NCBI RefSeq assembly: GCF_014905175.1
Contig: NC_057792.1
Coordinates: 14,886,963 to 14,950,962, forward strand
Length of the DNA: 64,000 nt
Direction: 5' to 3'
DNA from: Aphidius gifuensis
Lineage: Eukaryota; Arthropoda; Insecta; Hymenoptera; Braconidae
Shown here: piece after piece, positions 9,478 to 24,400 of the stretch
How positions within the stretch are numbered: the stretch's first letter is position 1
Layout: every line of letters starts with the position of its first letter
Notes under the pieces: model-generated
What the model saw: the letters and a program-made list of their open reading frames with translations, nothing else
Databases searched by the model: none
Told to the model about the DNA's origin: nothing
Position numbers and translations under genes: made by a program

Positions 9478-12400
9478 TTAATTTACATAATAAATTAGCA
9501 AAAGTAATGACAATAATCCAATTGATTTGGTCATCATGGAGGCACTACTTGATGGAGGTTTTGGAGTTTCTGGTTCTGGTACTTTTGGTTCCTCTGATGT
9601 GATTCCTTTATTAGAAAAAAAATACAAACAAAATTTTATTAATATTAAGATTGATGATGATTTAAATTTAAATGTTTGAAATATTTTTAAAAATTTTAAA
9701 TTACTTGGTTCTTGTCCAGATCCAGATGATCCATCAGGAGGATCAGATCCATCACCAGATGTAAGACCAGATCCATCCAGTTCTGGCTGATCAGAGTAAT
9801 ATACATTGGGATCTTTATCCCATGATAATCGCGACTCTATCATCTGTTGGACAATAATTTTTATTTTTTAATTAAAACATTTATTTTTTTTATAATTCAA
9901 TTTAAAAAATATTATATACATATTATTATACTGACCTTATTAATATGTTTTAGTTGATCGATAAGTTGACTTGTGTTGGAATTTAGGTATGATGTCGTGT
10001 TAATACCATTAAATTCTGGATTATATTTTTGAGCATTTAAACTCGAATCAACGACAGCTTTTGTATACCTAAAATTAAAAAAATTCATAAATTATTTAAA
10101 GCTTTATTTTTTTATATTACAATGATAATTAATTTTGATATTTGAAATAGCATTATTTGGTAAAATATTCAAGAGAATTAATTTTTGATTACACAAAAAT
10201 ATTTCCAATTGGTTTTTTCAAATTTTCAATAAACGAGAGATAATTAAATTTTAAAACAATAAACTTCACATAGTAACAAGTCATGATTTATAATTTATAT
10301 TTTATTTCAAAATTTTTCTATCCAAAAAAAACGTTTTCAACTCAAATCTTGCCTTTCAAAAATTTATTAAAAATAATTTTTTAAAATTGATGTAAGAATT
10401 ATTGATATGACTTTTGTTGATAGTCAGGGATATCAAAAATAGAATTTTTATGTGCTTTGGAACAAAGTACGTGATATATAAATAAAAAAAAAAATATATA
10501 TATTTTATAAAAATAAGATTTATCAGGCGTCCAACATGACAGTTTAAAATTCGTATTTATTTTTTTTGTTTCGAGGCTCGAGTATATTTTACGTTTTTTT
10601 ATTTTTTACAAAAACTTCTTTTTTTTAATAAATTGTTTAAAAAATAAAAAAAAAAATTTTATATGTGATTTATAGCCATCAAGGTCATTCAAAGACATTT
10701 ATTTATTTATTTATTATTTCTATAATAACTTGTTTGGTTGGTTATTTGCGTGACTTTTGAGGTCGTACATAAGCAAAGCTGGTAAAGTCATGATGAAGAT
10801 CGAGCTATGACATAATAGTACAAGCAAAAACTTGGTCCAGATATTCTCATACATGAATAGCAAAAAAAAAAAAAAAAAAGAGGGAGATGAAAGAGTTCAA
10901 GGAGAAAATTTTGTAGCGAAAAATAAAAATGTGGTGTTACAGTCTGATAGACGTCAAGGCGCCCATGAGTCTGGCAATAAGAGCAAACTGGTGCCACTCT
11001 GTCGTTTACGCCAAACATATATATACATCCAACAATATTATTTTTCTTCTTATTACTATTATAATTTTATCTTTATTATACTGCGCAGTGTAATTTGTAT
11101 ATAGGGCATTCCAGGTCAGATTGATTAATCGTAAAGTGTATACGCCTATTCTTGTGGATCAATTTGTGGATGAATTTTATTTCAAACATCTTGAAAAAGT
11201 ATATATTATCTATCAGGAACAGGGAGAGTACGTGATTTTTGTATGAGCATGCATGAAGAGGGTAGTTCTTGACCCGGAAAAGTGATGACTAGTCAAAGAA
11301 AAATTGGGAGAAGATGATCCATAAGACGAATTGAAGATGACCCTGAAGCAAAGTCATGTTTTTCAGCTGTCAATAACTAGAACAAAACAGTATAATAAAA
11401 TAAAAATCAGTACATAATTTTTTGGTACATATTTGCTGGACCAAAAGTAAAACAATTGTCGTCATCCACTGGTGCCTGATTGTTTTTTTTTATTTTCCCA
11501 AGCTCCACTCCCAAAGCCAATTAAAAAGCAATTTTGGAACATCGAAAAAGAAAAAGATCAACTCGAACAAAATGTTGTTTTGATGTCTCGTAAAAAATGC
11601 AGCTCTTGTTCTACCTCGGAGTAAAATTTTTTAACTCGACTCTAAACGACACTTTTGTTCCTCGCTATGAAATATTTAATTTTCAATATTCAAAGATGAA
11701 AAATTAATAATCATTTGAGTGATAAATTATATAGCTCAAAACTAGATAAATAGTTTAAATTTTTTCTATCGAAAAATATAGAATTAAAACACATGTGTTG
11801 TTTGTTTTTTTAAATTTTTTTTAAAGCTAGAAAAAGTGAAAAATAAAATCTAATATAATGTGGTTAAATGTGATACATAATACACTCTTTTGGGAGGAGT
11901 ATTATTCATATATATACACAATATTATGTATTGATCAAACTAGATTCTTTTTGGAAATGAGTCAGTTCGAAAATCACAAACTCGTTTACGCATGTGCGCG
12001 AATAAAATGCCAGTCTTTATTTCCAATGGCATCTGAGACATTATTTTCTGCGATGGCCCCGGGCAGAAAAAAAAAAAAATCAATGAAATGCAACACATAA
12101 GTGGTATACAAAACAAATACAAGCTATTTCCTTTCATCGAGTGTATATAAAAAAATAATACGCAAAAATACTTGATACTCAATGAAACATTACACAGTAA
12201 GTTTTTAAATTAACAACTTTATTTTATCATAGTTGATGATAAGAAATGTATATGATGATTGATCACTTGCCGTTTGACTCTTGATTCAATCATCAACAGA
12301 TCATTATAGATTATTGGTCAAGCAGAAGAACAAGAGAGAAATAAGAGAGTAAAAAAAGCGCAGGGCATCTGGTTCAAGGAGAAATTCCAATATGATTTTG

Positions 12401-15400
12401 TTGCTGGGACAACGAATGAGCCAGGGTAATTTAAATCCTTTGTTGATTTAAATTTTAATATATTTATATTGTCATTTAATTAACAGCATTGGCATTGCTA
12501 TTGCATCATATCATGAGAAATTGCATCGAGTAAAACAACAACTCAATCTGTGTAAATATATATTTTTTTTTTTTTGTGTGAATGATTTTTTTAGCCACAT
12601 GACAACTCAACTAAATTTATGACATTTCAAATTAATATAAATAAAAATCAATTGATTTTGCAGAGTATATTTTACAAGCAATATAAATAAATATTTTTTA
12701 CTATTTTTCCATCATCAAATTGAAACTTTGATCATAAAATATACACTTTTATTAAATTTTAATTTATAAATTAAATCAGTGTTTTAATAAATAAAACTAA
12801 TTAATTTTTTAAATATTTTTTATTATATTTTAAAAACTATAAATAAATATATTTTTTATTTATCAATTTGGTGTGCCAAGTGAATCATTGAAGCAACTCA
12901 AAGAAGCTTTCCGTTGAGGATCTCTTCACTTGGTTCTTGAGTTTGTTAATCGATCTTAAACCGCACATATTATACCGATATATTAAGTTAACTAGCTCAA
13001 TGACTTGTTATTTATGTTAATTGTATTTCAACTCGTTATACCGTAATTTTTTTTTTTTTTTTCTTTTTGTTTAATTTACTACTCTATTTGATGTACTATT
13101 ATACTCCATTATCAAGAACAAGTAGAATAATTTTGTCTTGAACAAATAAAAAGGGAATATCTGTTTGTTTTAGACTCCAATTGGTATTTTATATTTAACA
13201 TAAATTTACAAGTCAAAAAAAAGTTTTCAATTGAAATAATTGTAGCTTCACCTGACTGTTATTGTGGAAATATTTTACTGAATTTTAAAAAATAAAGAAA
13301 AGCCTTTAAAAAAAATTATCCTGGTGATAATGATTAATTTTAAAAGAAAATAAATAATAAATATAAATTCTAGTTTAAATATTTGCTCTTTGTAAATATT
13401 ATAATATATATCAAGTTGATATACTCACTCTCCAATACGTGCACCATTCCAGCATTCTGTATCAGGATATTCAGCGCATATAGAGTCAGCCAATGTACCG
13501 TAAAAAGTACGAGAACCAACGATACTTGCTACAAAATTACCAAGTTGTGTTTGTAAAGGATCTGGACGATCAAGACGAAAATTGCTGGTATGTGTTACAG
13601 ATAAACGATCTTCTATATTTGATGATCGCATTAAACCAGATGTTACTCCAGCTTCTTTAGGTGAACTGTGATTGTCAAAATCACTCAGAGATCTACTCTT
13701 TTTTAGCTCATAACTACCACAGGCTTTTTTCACCTGAAACACAAAAAAATATAGATATTTTTAATTATATAAATTTCAAGTTATTTATACTACAAAATAA
13801 TATTATGTTTTATATTTTTATTTTGATGATTTATCAATGATATTTTACATTTATTATATGAAGAAATTTATACAGCAACAATTAATTATGGTCAACTTAA
13901 AAAACATTGCATGACTAAGTAAATTTATTTTTTTTTATTAAAAAATTTAACTAGTTATTTAAATAACTGAATGTCAAATTGAAATTTAAAAAAATAATAA
14001 AATTAATTTATTAAATTGTATAATTTTTTTTTAACTGTGCATGTCTGTATCTCAAAAAAAAAAAAAAAAAAAAAAATTGGCTTTGTTATAATCTTATCGT
14101 TAATTTGCAATTTGTATATTAAAAAAAGTTTATTTTTTTTTTTTTTTTAAATTTAGAGTCAACTTGTACAGAAGCTAGAAGATTTTTATTTATTTATTTT
14201 TTTTCTTTCTCACTGATTAAGACAATGATGCTTGCTTGCCACCCAGTGTGGGCGTAAACTTGTTATTTTATTTTTATTTATTTGTATTTTTTTTCATCGT
14301 CATTTTCACCTTTTTGCCAAACTAAAATTAAATTTATGTGCGAGATATAGACACCAATGCTTTACATGTATATTATTATACACACATATATATTTTTGTC
14401 TGCCCACATAGGTCGTATCGTCTCCCCATCATCATCATCATCATGATTATCATGGTGAGTCACACAATCCTCACACTGTAGCTGCTATAAAGTTAATGTA
14501 TATTCAACCGGATATCGAAAACTGATTCATCGTCTCGACAAGTAATTTAAAAGGCTTCACTTCAATCAAATTACAAATAATACATCCTTATTTATTACAA
14601 ATTAGAAATGAAAAGAAACAATACATCTACTCAATCATTGATTTATTTAAAAAAAACATTTTTGCTTGCTAAAAATATATTTAACATTATGTTTAATAAA
14701 AATAATAAAATAACATAATAAATATGCAAAGAGTTAAATAAAAAATAAAAGAAAAAATACGAAGAACACCCAGATAGTCGGTGGGTCCAAAGTTTCCTGT
14801 CCGTATCACAATTTATTTCGTATCTGACATCATTACTAACTCGGTAAAATTGCCGAATTTTTTATTAAAAATAATAAAAAATTATCAACTTTTTATTTTT
14901 TTTTATTTTAAATATATAATAAAAAAAGTAGTGGGAATTATAAATCATGTATTAGTTGACTACTTTTTCGAGTATTGCAAATTGAATGGCTAAAAAAAAT
15001 ATATAATTTAATTATAAATTAAAAAATAGTATCAATAATTAATTTATAAAAGAGAAAGAAATTTATATACACAACAAAGGCATGTAATATCCAATTATTG
15101 TAATCTGATTACAAAATCAAATACATTTTTCATGTAATTTTTTTGTAATCTCATGAAATTCTTAAAATTCTGATTTAATTTATAATTTATTTTCGATTAT
15201 TTTCATATAAAATGTAAATAATTAATTTAATGTTGTTATAAATTTATTGCAATTTATCAATAATTATTATATATAGTAATCAATTGAAGTTTTTTGTAAT
15301 CAATGAATGATTTCATAGAATTTTTGGGATAATCCTGTGTAATCTTTCCGATTCAGTAATCTGAATTCCAATTTCCATCAAATTATTGGCACAGTATACT

Positions 15401-18400
15401 CCCACGATAATTTTAAAAAATTTAATAATAAAAGTTATAATTACTAGAAAAATATTTAGATAATTTAAAGCTTATTTTAATTCTAGGTGATATTTTTTAA
15501 AATTTATTTTTTGATATTTTTGTCAAACGGTCATTTAGTTTGTGAAAGTGAAAAATAATATTTTATTTTTTAATTCTTCGATGAGACTATACCTTGTATA
15601 GGTTGTATTGGGTTGTTGTATATATATAATAGAGCAAAGCAGAATTGGAAGCGACGCATGGGTCCGTTCAGACCCATTTCGCGGCAAATCAAAGACACGG
15701 TATTTAACTGCTACACTGGACACAGCGGCCAAAAGGATGTGTGGAATGCGAGGGTGCGCCTCTCATCTCTTTCATCTTGTTATTTATATTTATATTTTTT
15801 TTTTTTTTCAACGACATTCAAGTCACCCTTATACGTGTATTAGCTCACCTTTAATATTTAATATAACTCGAAATAAATTTAAAGTTTTGTAAGAACATCT
15901 AACAACTCTAATCGTTGTGGATAAAAAAAATTTAACAGAAAAATTATATAAATTAAAAACTTAAATGGCAAAACATGTAATGACAAAATTTTTATATATG
16001 GTTTAGATCGTTTGATAAATAATTCAAATCATTATCATTTTTTTCGTCTGGAATTTTTCTAAATTATTACTATCAAAAAATAAATAATAAAAATTCCAAG
16101 TTTGTTGCTAATTTTCTAGCTGAATTAAAATTTCAATTTAATTCGAAATTTACTATTCTCATGGTGGTATTTCATTTTTGAAAATCAAAAAAAATATCCT
16201 TTGTTTATATTTGTATAACACTAACTGTTTGAAAATTTTAAAAAATTATCTTCTGCTCTAGATCTCGAAAAGACAGATTAAGATTTTGATAATTCCAAAA
16301 AAAAAAAAACATCATGTTAAAGACTCTGCCAGTATCTAAAAATCAAACATTGTCGGAATATCAAATGTGTTTTGAAAATAATAATACATACATCTAAAAT
16401 GGCGGTCTTTTACATTCTCCGAAATTCATTCTTAAGAATTCTAGTATATAACGGACTATTTTAGCGATTACTCATAGTATCCTTATACCCTCATCATCAT
16501 CTTTGAAGAATCAATGATATCATCTAACAAATGGCAAACGCACAAGAGCAAATTCTCCTTCAATTCATTTGTTAATATATTTTTTTTTTTGTGTCATTAA
16601 ACCGTGTCAAAAAACTTAAAAAAATCTTCAATAAATTTAAGAATATTTTTCGATTCAACAAGAAAAAAAATTGATAAAAAAATTGATTAATTTCAAGAAG
16701 ATCAAGGAAAGAAGTGTATTAATTTACATGGAATACCCCATACATATTTTTAGTTCTTTAAACCAGACAATATTCATCATTGATTTATAGTTTTCATGAT
16801 TTATACTTCACTTTGTTTTTATCTCAACAATTTTTCATAATTTTTCATATTAAACCAAGTACAGCTCGTATGAATGCATGACACTAAAAAAGACTATCTG
16901 TCAAGGATAATAATCAGGACTTGAAACATTACTCTGATGTAACAAATTAGAGAACAATATAACATGCGTCATGCTAAAAAAAAAAGAGAAAGAAAAAAAA
17001 GTGCTTGAAGCGAAAAAGTGAGTGATGAATAAAAAACATGAGTGTTAAAAAAAAAAAAAAATAAAAAGTTGGCCTTCAGAAATTTGCTGAAGAACTATAT
17101 AGATTTTAACACAGGCAACATAATCACGTAGCAACACATAAACTGCTACAACTAAACTACACAGCAAGAGCTTTTTCAGCTAAATATTCTTCACTATTGT
17201 CTTCCGTTCTCTCTTTTTTTTTTTCTCAAGACTTATTGAGACAAAATGTTGCTTCTCACACATCGACGCTCAGTTTTTTTCGCCCCATTCATCTATTTTT
17301 TATATATATTTTTTACTTTGTCTGTCTTATACATTTTTTTTTCTCTTTTACTATTCATTATTTCTTGAAAATTGAGGAAAAAAACACAACAACAAATATA
17401 TATGAATTTTATAATATGAATAAATGCGGGCATTGTGTATGATTTGAGGATGGTGAGAGCTTATGGTGGTCATCTCTTCAGTCTTCATGTGAGAGTTTAA
17501 CCTGCTGAATAACGAAATAGACAAAGAGATGAAAAAGAGCATTGTAAAAGGTACACTATATATGTATATATGAAAACAATAATACAAAAAAGAAAAAAAA
17601 ATGATGAAAAAAAAAAAAAGAATAGAAAACGTTGTGTGCAGGCAAAAAATTTCGATGTGTGTGCGAGTTCGTTCAGGTTTTTTCAGGCTCGTTCACCAAT
17701 TCGGACAATTCTAACTTCTTTTTCAATCTTCTTTGATCTTTTTTACGGTCATTTTCTATCTTTTATTAATCTTTTCGACCTTCTCTACATTCCTTTCGAT
17801 CGGTTGGTTGGTTGTTCACTGCTCTCATGTGTCAACTATGAACAACATTAGGTGGCCCGCGATCTAACCACTCAACAGTGTCCAATTTTATATGCAACTG
17901 TTTTTGTTGATTTCTTGAGATGTTAATCTTTTGGTTTTTTTTTTTTTTTTAACGAGAGAGAAAAAAACAAATGTTATGGCTTCTCGATGATACGACTTGT
18001 CTAGATTACATGTGTCGAAAAACCGACTGAAAACTTAACCTATTTTTGTATAAGGTTACCTTCTTAATTAGCGTTTATGACTTTATTTACAATTTAAAAT
18101 ATATTTTTGGTTTATTTTGACGTTCTGCATCCGAAAGATATTTATTTCTCTCAAAATATTTATACATTTATCGTATTAAAATTTGCATTTTTTAATTTTG
18201 CTTTTGCACTTTAATTGAATCGTTCAAATAATAATGATATTTGGCGCGTAAATCGTCTTGATTTAGTCAATTTTGATTTCTAAATTTGATTGTCAATTTA
18301 TTATATACTGTAATTAGAAATGTTAAAACTTTTCCATGAATTAATAGAATTAAAATTTTAATGACAATAATTCATTAAAAATAAGTTATTTTTTCTAATT

Positions 18401-21400
18401 TTTTTTGCTAATAATAATAAATTAATTTGAAAAAAAAAATTAGATTAAATAACTATTTATTTTTCAGGTAGATATTTTATTTTTAAATGCTGGTAAAAAA
18501 AAAATTTACTTTATGTATTTAGTAACGTCTTTAAGTATCAAAAACCAGACTTGGGTCGTTGACTTTAAGAAGTAAGGCAACTTGCCAATCTTACAGCCTC
18601 AAAATTTCATGTACTTATATAGTTATCATGTTACATTTAAAATGAATTTATTGAAAAAAAAAAAATATATATGTATATTTTTTTTTTGTCAAATTTTATG
18701 GATGGTAAAAGATTGGCTTTCATAGTCTGCCATAACTTTCTCTCCTTGTCTGTCTTTTTTTTTTTTTTTTTCTCTTGAAGAATTTTTATTTTTTCATTTG
18801 AAAATTGTTTGAAAATGCAAGGTCTAGAGACCGACTAGTCAGCAGGTGCATAACACAATGGGTGCCCACTTGGGTATAGTACTAAAAGACTTGGGTTTTT
18901 TCAAGACTTTTTGTATAAGAAATGGTTCTTTCAAAGTTGACGGTCAAAACTCCCTTAGTCATCGCCAAGAACATGACAAATAATAGTTTGTATATGTGTG
19001 TCTTTCACTATTGAAAAAAATCTTCATTTTAAGTAAAAACCTTTTTTTTTAAATATTTTCAAATATTATTCTTTTAAAAGAGCCAACTAAACGACAAACT
19101 TCGAGAATATAATAAGCACAACGTGACAAATACCACAAATAAAATTTTAAAAAATTATTAAAAATTTGTCATAAAACGATAAAAATATAATTCGAAGAAA
19201 ATTATTTTAAATTTGGAAGTCTTGTGACAGGTGTAAATGTAAATTTAAAATATTTGATTTTTTGTGTAAATTGTATTTAACAGTTTTAAAAAATGTTCAA
19301 GTATATTGTTGTATTAAATTGTTGGGGATTATTTATGTTAAATTTTTTCATGACAGTATTATATCAAGCTAAATATTTATCATAAAGAATAATCTACAAC
19401 TTGACTCTTGAGTGGAAATATTTCTATATACATTGATATCATTAGTGAGCAAAATATCTGATCAATCAACAAAAGAAAATGTTTATATAGTGTTCAGTTT
19501 ATATAAAGAGTTAAAGACAAATTGGCCAGTCTGATGTTGAATCAATCTTCTTTATTATTTAATTTAAATTCATTGTTGAAATTAATCATAAAATTTAAAA
19601 GTTTACGCTTCAAATTTCAGTTACGTAATTGTACATGAAGAGAGCTAGGTTTATTTTTTTAAAAAATATCATTGCAATGAAAAAAGTAATTAAATATTTA
19701 TAATTGAATAAAAATTATATTGATGGAAAATTACAGATTAATTACAAAGTAATATACAAAAAAATATTTCCTCCATCCAATTGTATTATAAAATTAAATT
19801 TAGAAATTTATAAATACAAAATAATATCAATAAATTTTATACATGATTTAAAAAAAAAATACAGATATTTCAATAAATGTTATTTAAAATTAGCAAAAAT
19901 ATATTTTTCTAAATAAATCCAACCTTGTGTTTAAAAATCTCGCAGCTCAGCGCCAAAATAGAATAAAAAAAAAAGCAAAATACCAAAGAATTTTTCAAGA
20001 TAAATTTATCGAATAGTTGGTCTGGGGTGAAAGTACTGGATGAGTAGTCTTCTGATGATTTTCGTGTCTCGTTTTAGTTGAGATATAGAGCCAAGTATAT
20101 ATAACAGACAGTTAAACTTTTAAACTCATCAACATGTAGAACGAATGTGTGACGACTTGCTCACTAAATTGTTTCACGCGTCAAATATTTATCTACATTT
20201 TTTTAAACACCAGTTACTATTGCTGTATCGTTTGTAGTTGGTATATTTTTATCAATAGTTGCACGAGTTTTTTACTATATAAATGTTTTTGTTCACAATC
20301 AATGCATGGAGATATTAATATTTTTTGTTTTGTTTTTTCGGAATCATTGACATCCCAGGTTCAAGCACTAGTTTGCGTTTTAAATTATAAATAATAGACA
20401 ACATGATTTAATTAACTTTTCTCTAAAATTATTCTTATGTTTGTTAAATAAAATTAGTTAAAGATTTCCCTGGGCAAAAAAAAATAAAAAAGCAATAATT
20501 TTGATCACTTGACCCCGCATATGTTACCCCACAGGGACAAAAAGGTAAAGTGGCTAAAGTTGCACCCTGAAAATTTTTTTATTCAATGAATAGCTGAACC
20601 TGGATATCCATTTCAGTTTAAAATGTAAAATTTTGAAACTTACCCGCAAAAAAAAATTTTTGAACCGAGGCCACGCAGGTATAAAAAAAAGCACAAAACG
20701 CGCCGAATAACCGGTCAGTTTTATTGTGCACATACGTATATAGGCATCTGAGTATCGAGTCATTGAACTAATGGTAAAAATTTGTTCATCCACCAAACAG
20801 TTTAATTTCTCAACAATTTAATTTGTCAACGAGCAATATTAAATCAAAGAAAATCTACGAAAAATAATGCCTAATTTTCATGAATATTCTGCCGACAATG
20901 TCGACATAGAAAAAAACTATTTAAATTTTCCATCAATATTTTTAATTATTCGATACAAAATTAAATTTCCATTACCATATAAAGCTGATTAATTTTTTAA
21001 AAGTCAAAAACGAAAATGATTTGTATTCCTGACAATATAATAGATAAAAAGTGTTTTAAAGAAAATTAAATAAAAAAAGTAAAATTATTGTGAGCAAGAA
21101 GAATCAAGTGCAAGTGTGCATTTGCACTTGTATTTATATACATCAATGATATATATAAAAAGAGAAGCATACAAAAAATATAACAAGTATAATGTGAGTA
21201 GAAGAAACTTGCTTCTAACTGTGTATACAACACTACAACAGCCAAGCAAACTGCAGATTATAATGCCCTCAATAAGTTTATATTTTTTTGCGATATTAAC
21301 TTTTTTAGCGTTGGCAAAATAACAATAACTCTTCACTGTACTTTTAAATAAACTAGATTTTATAATTTGATAAATAAAATTAAATAATTTTATAAATTTA

Positions 21401-24400
21401 CTAATAACTTGTAATGTTAGTTTTAAATTTTTCAGCTATTTATTAATGTAAGTAAAATTTATTGAAATGAGTCAGTAAAAAAGGAAAAAAAAAATTTCAT
21501 TTTTTCTTGCGTTTCAAGAAGATTCCTCATTGAAAATTAATCATTTTTAATAAATAAAATAATTACATTAATCTGTGTCTCAATTAAAACATAAAAAATT
21601 AATTAAAATTAAATTTTAATTTCTAAATAAGTGCGTATAATTATGATAAACAAAAATCTATCAAGGTCATCTTATCTGGAGAATTCATGATTTCCCATCA
21701 GATGGAATTTCATGCAAACTGCAGACCAAATGGAAAGGCAAGGGAGTGAGGACTGAGGCAAGAGGAGGAAATCGATTCTCCCACAAGAACAACTATAGCA
21801 GCAAGGTACCGGAGAAAAAAAAAATAAATATAAAAAAATAATATAAAAGAAACAATATATGAAGAATGAAGAAAGAAAGAATTCGGACCAACGAAAATAA
21901 GGCACCCGTGCCAGACTAAACTCATGCTACAAATATATATACATTTATACTATATACGAAGCCTTGAAGGGCTGAAAAGAATAATAATGAGACATCCAAA
22001 AAAAAAAAAAACATAAAAAAGTAGAAGGAAAAGAAGAGAATGAAATAGTAAGTTGAAGTGAAACACCGATAAACAAGTCCTGGTGAAAAGGAGACCGTGT
22101 GCGAAGTTTATACTAGTACAAAACTGCCGCGACGAATAATAATGAAGAGTGATAAAGGGGGGTAAAAAGGGGGGAATTCAAAAGGAGTATTTAAAAAATA
22201 TAAAAAATCATCTTGAACTAAAGATACACTGGGGCACACCTACAACAACCTTCGTATAACAATCATTTTTCCTCTTCGAGTTGTGGTATTTTGTTCTCAT
22301 CTCCACCCACAGTTTCAACTTCGCATATATTTCATATATACATGGAGCGGTAGATTTAACAGCAGCCTGGAGGCGAAGAAGGCAAAAGGCCAGTGTGGAA
22401 TGCAGACACGTAATGCACGCAGAATGCAGTATTTTTTAATGCCATCAAAAAAAAGAAACAGAGAACAAGAACATTTTTTATTTTTTCACATAATCAATGG
22501 AAGATTTGAATTTGATTATTTGATTTGGCATGGAAAGCAATGACCTGTCTTGAAAATTTTCGAAACATTGAATATGATTATTCAGGTGAAATTACAAGAA
22601 ATGAATTTTTTTTTTTTTATTTAAAACTACAGTCGATTTGAAATGCAATAAATTTTATTTTTATTAACTCGATTTTGTTTTTTTTTTAATTTAATTATTA
22701 GACTATTGATATATTTTTTAATTGAATTGATATTATTATTTTTATTTATTTTATTTTATTAGTTTAAAAAAAATGTGATATGCGAAAGTTGACACTTAAC
22801 AGTTTATTGCGACAGCCGCGGTTTTGAAAATTTATGAAAATACAGGTTTTTTAATTATCACTTCAAGTTAAATTTTGAATAAAAAGTATTATTTTTTATT
22901 GAACATGTCTACTATTAAAAGTCTTCTAGAAAAAATATTTTAATACTTGTTTATTTATCCTTTTTAATGACGAAATAAATTTTTCAAATTCGTTTGATTT
23001 TAGGATTATATTTCAACAGTTATAAATGACTTGTGATGTCTGTTTTTTTTTTTTTGACTAACCAAATACGTGAATTAAAAATTATTTTATTTAGTGTCAT
23101 GTATACATAGCATGGATTATTATAATAACGAATGTTTAAAGTCCATTTAAAAAAAACTTTTAGACCAAAAAAAATAAAAATATTATTTGCACACGTTTAA
23201 AAAAATTGGATAATAAATTTATATTTTTATCAAAAGTTTATATTCAATTTGTTCATAAATTACAGAATATTTAGCTAATGATAAAAGTCAAATTTTTATA
23301 TGTAATTTGAAATTGTGAATATCAGTTGTGTGCACTGAAAAAATCTACAGAAAATTTGTGCATTTGTCTTGGATAAAATTTCAGTCTTTACCCGAATCCT
23401 AAGTCGTTTTCCCGAGTTAACCAAAAATAATACTGTTTAAGCGTTAGTTAAAAGTAAAAGTGTACTAACAATTAATTTTGTCAAGTCACAATGTATTTAG
23501 TTTTTGTTGGTCTGGAGTTTTGAGGACCTCCTAGTTGTTAAACCAATCGCCCATAATGTTTGTATCCGGTCGATTCTATATGATACTTATTATATTCTTT
23601 CCACACGGGAAAAATATTAGTAGAATTTAAAAAAAAAAAAAAAAAAATACAATCAGACCTGGCTCTTCTCTCAGACACACCTACAAATTCTTCAACAAAT
23701 TTTGTGTTTCTTACAATTGCCGAAAAAAATAAAATTTCTATTTTTTTTTTTTATAATTTGTTTTTCCGGAAAATTTATTTTGCAGGTGTAAAATGGTACG
23801 AAAATTCGACAGTTTAAATGGAAAATTTATACATAAATTAACCTGGCCTACTGTTGAATAGAAAATATTGTATTAAAGTACAGTTGGACCACTAGTAGAG
23901 AGGATAAGTCAAAAGCTGCATGCAGCCTAAGCATGCTGCTTAAGCTGCAATTTTTTTTTTTTTTCTTTTTGTCATTTTAACTAGAAAAAAAAAAATAAAT
24001 AATTATTTTTTAAATTCAGTGAAAATATTCTTTTCTTTTTTTTTCTTCAAAAGAAAAATAATAAATTTGTTTTTTATAACGGTAAATTTATTTTCTTAAG
24101 AATTGATACGTTAATTTTAAATTAATTTAATTTATATATTTTAATAATTATCTTGAGAGAAAAAAAATTGCATTAAATATATTTGAAATTATTTTTTTAC
24201 ATGGTTAATCGATTTTGAACGATCAAAATCAGTAAAGTATAGAAAAAATAAAAACATGCAATGGTACAGTTTGAGATCGCCCGTGTCGCCGTTCGCACGG
24301 CTCCGTAACCCGTGTGAAACTTTTAATTAAGAGCCGCGCATCGCAGGCACCTTCTTCGGCGAACAAGTTCCCTCTCCAATATGCCACATATTATACATTG

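Noticed and set aside
15608..15892. Frames with some GC-rich content in the large glypican intron
   Set aside because: Two overlapping frames in the same stretch, T-tract-coded Phe runs and no recognised domain; more likely intronic.
24270..24320. Possible tRNA or structured RNA from GC-rich words
   Set aside because: No A and B boxes or cloverleaf pairing could be found; only short CCGTG/CACGG words.
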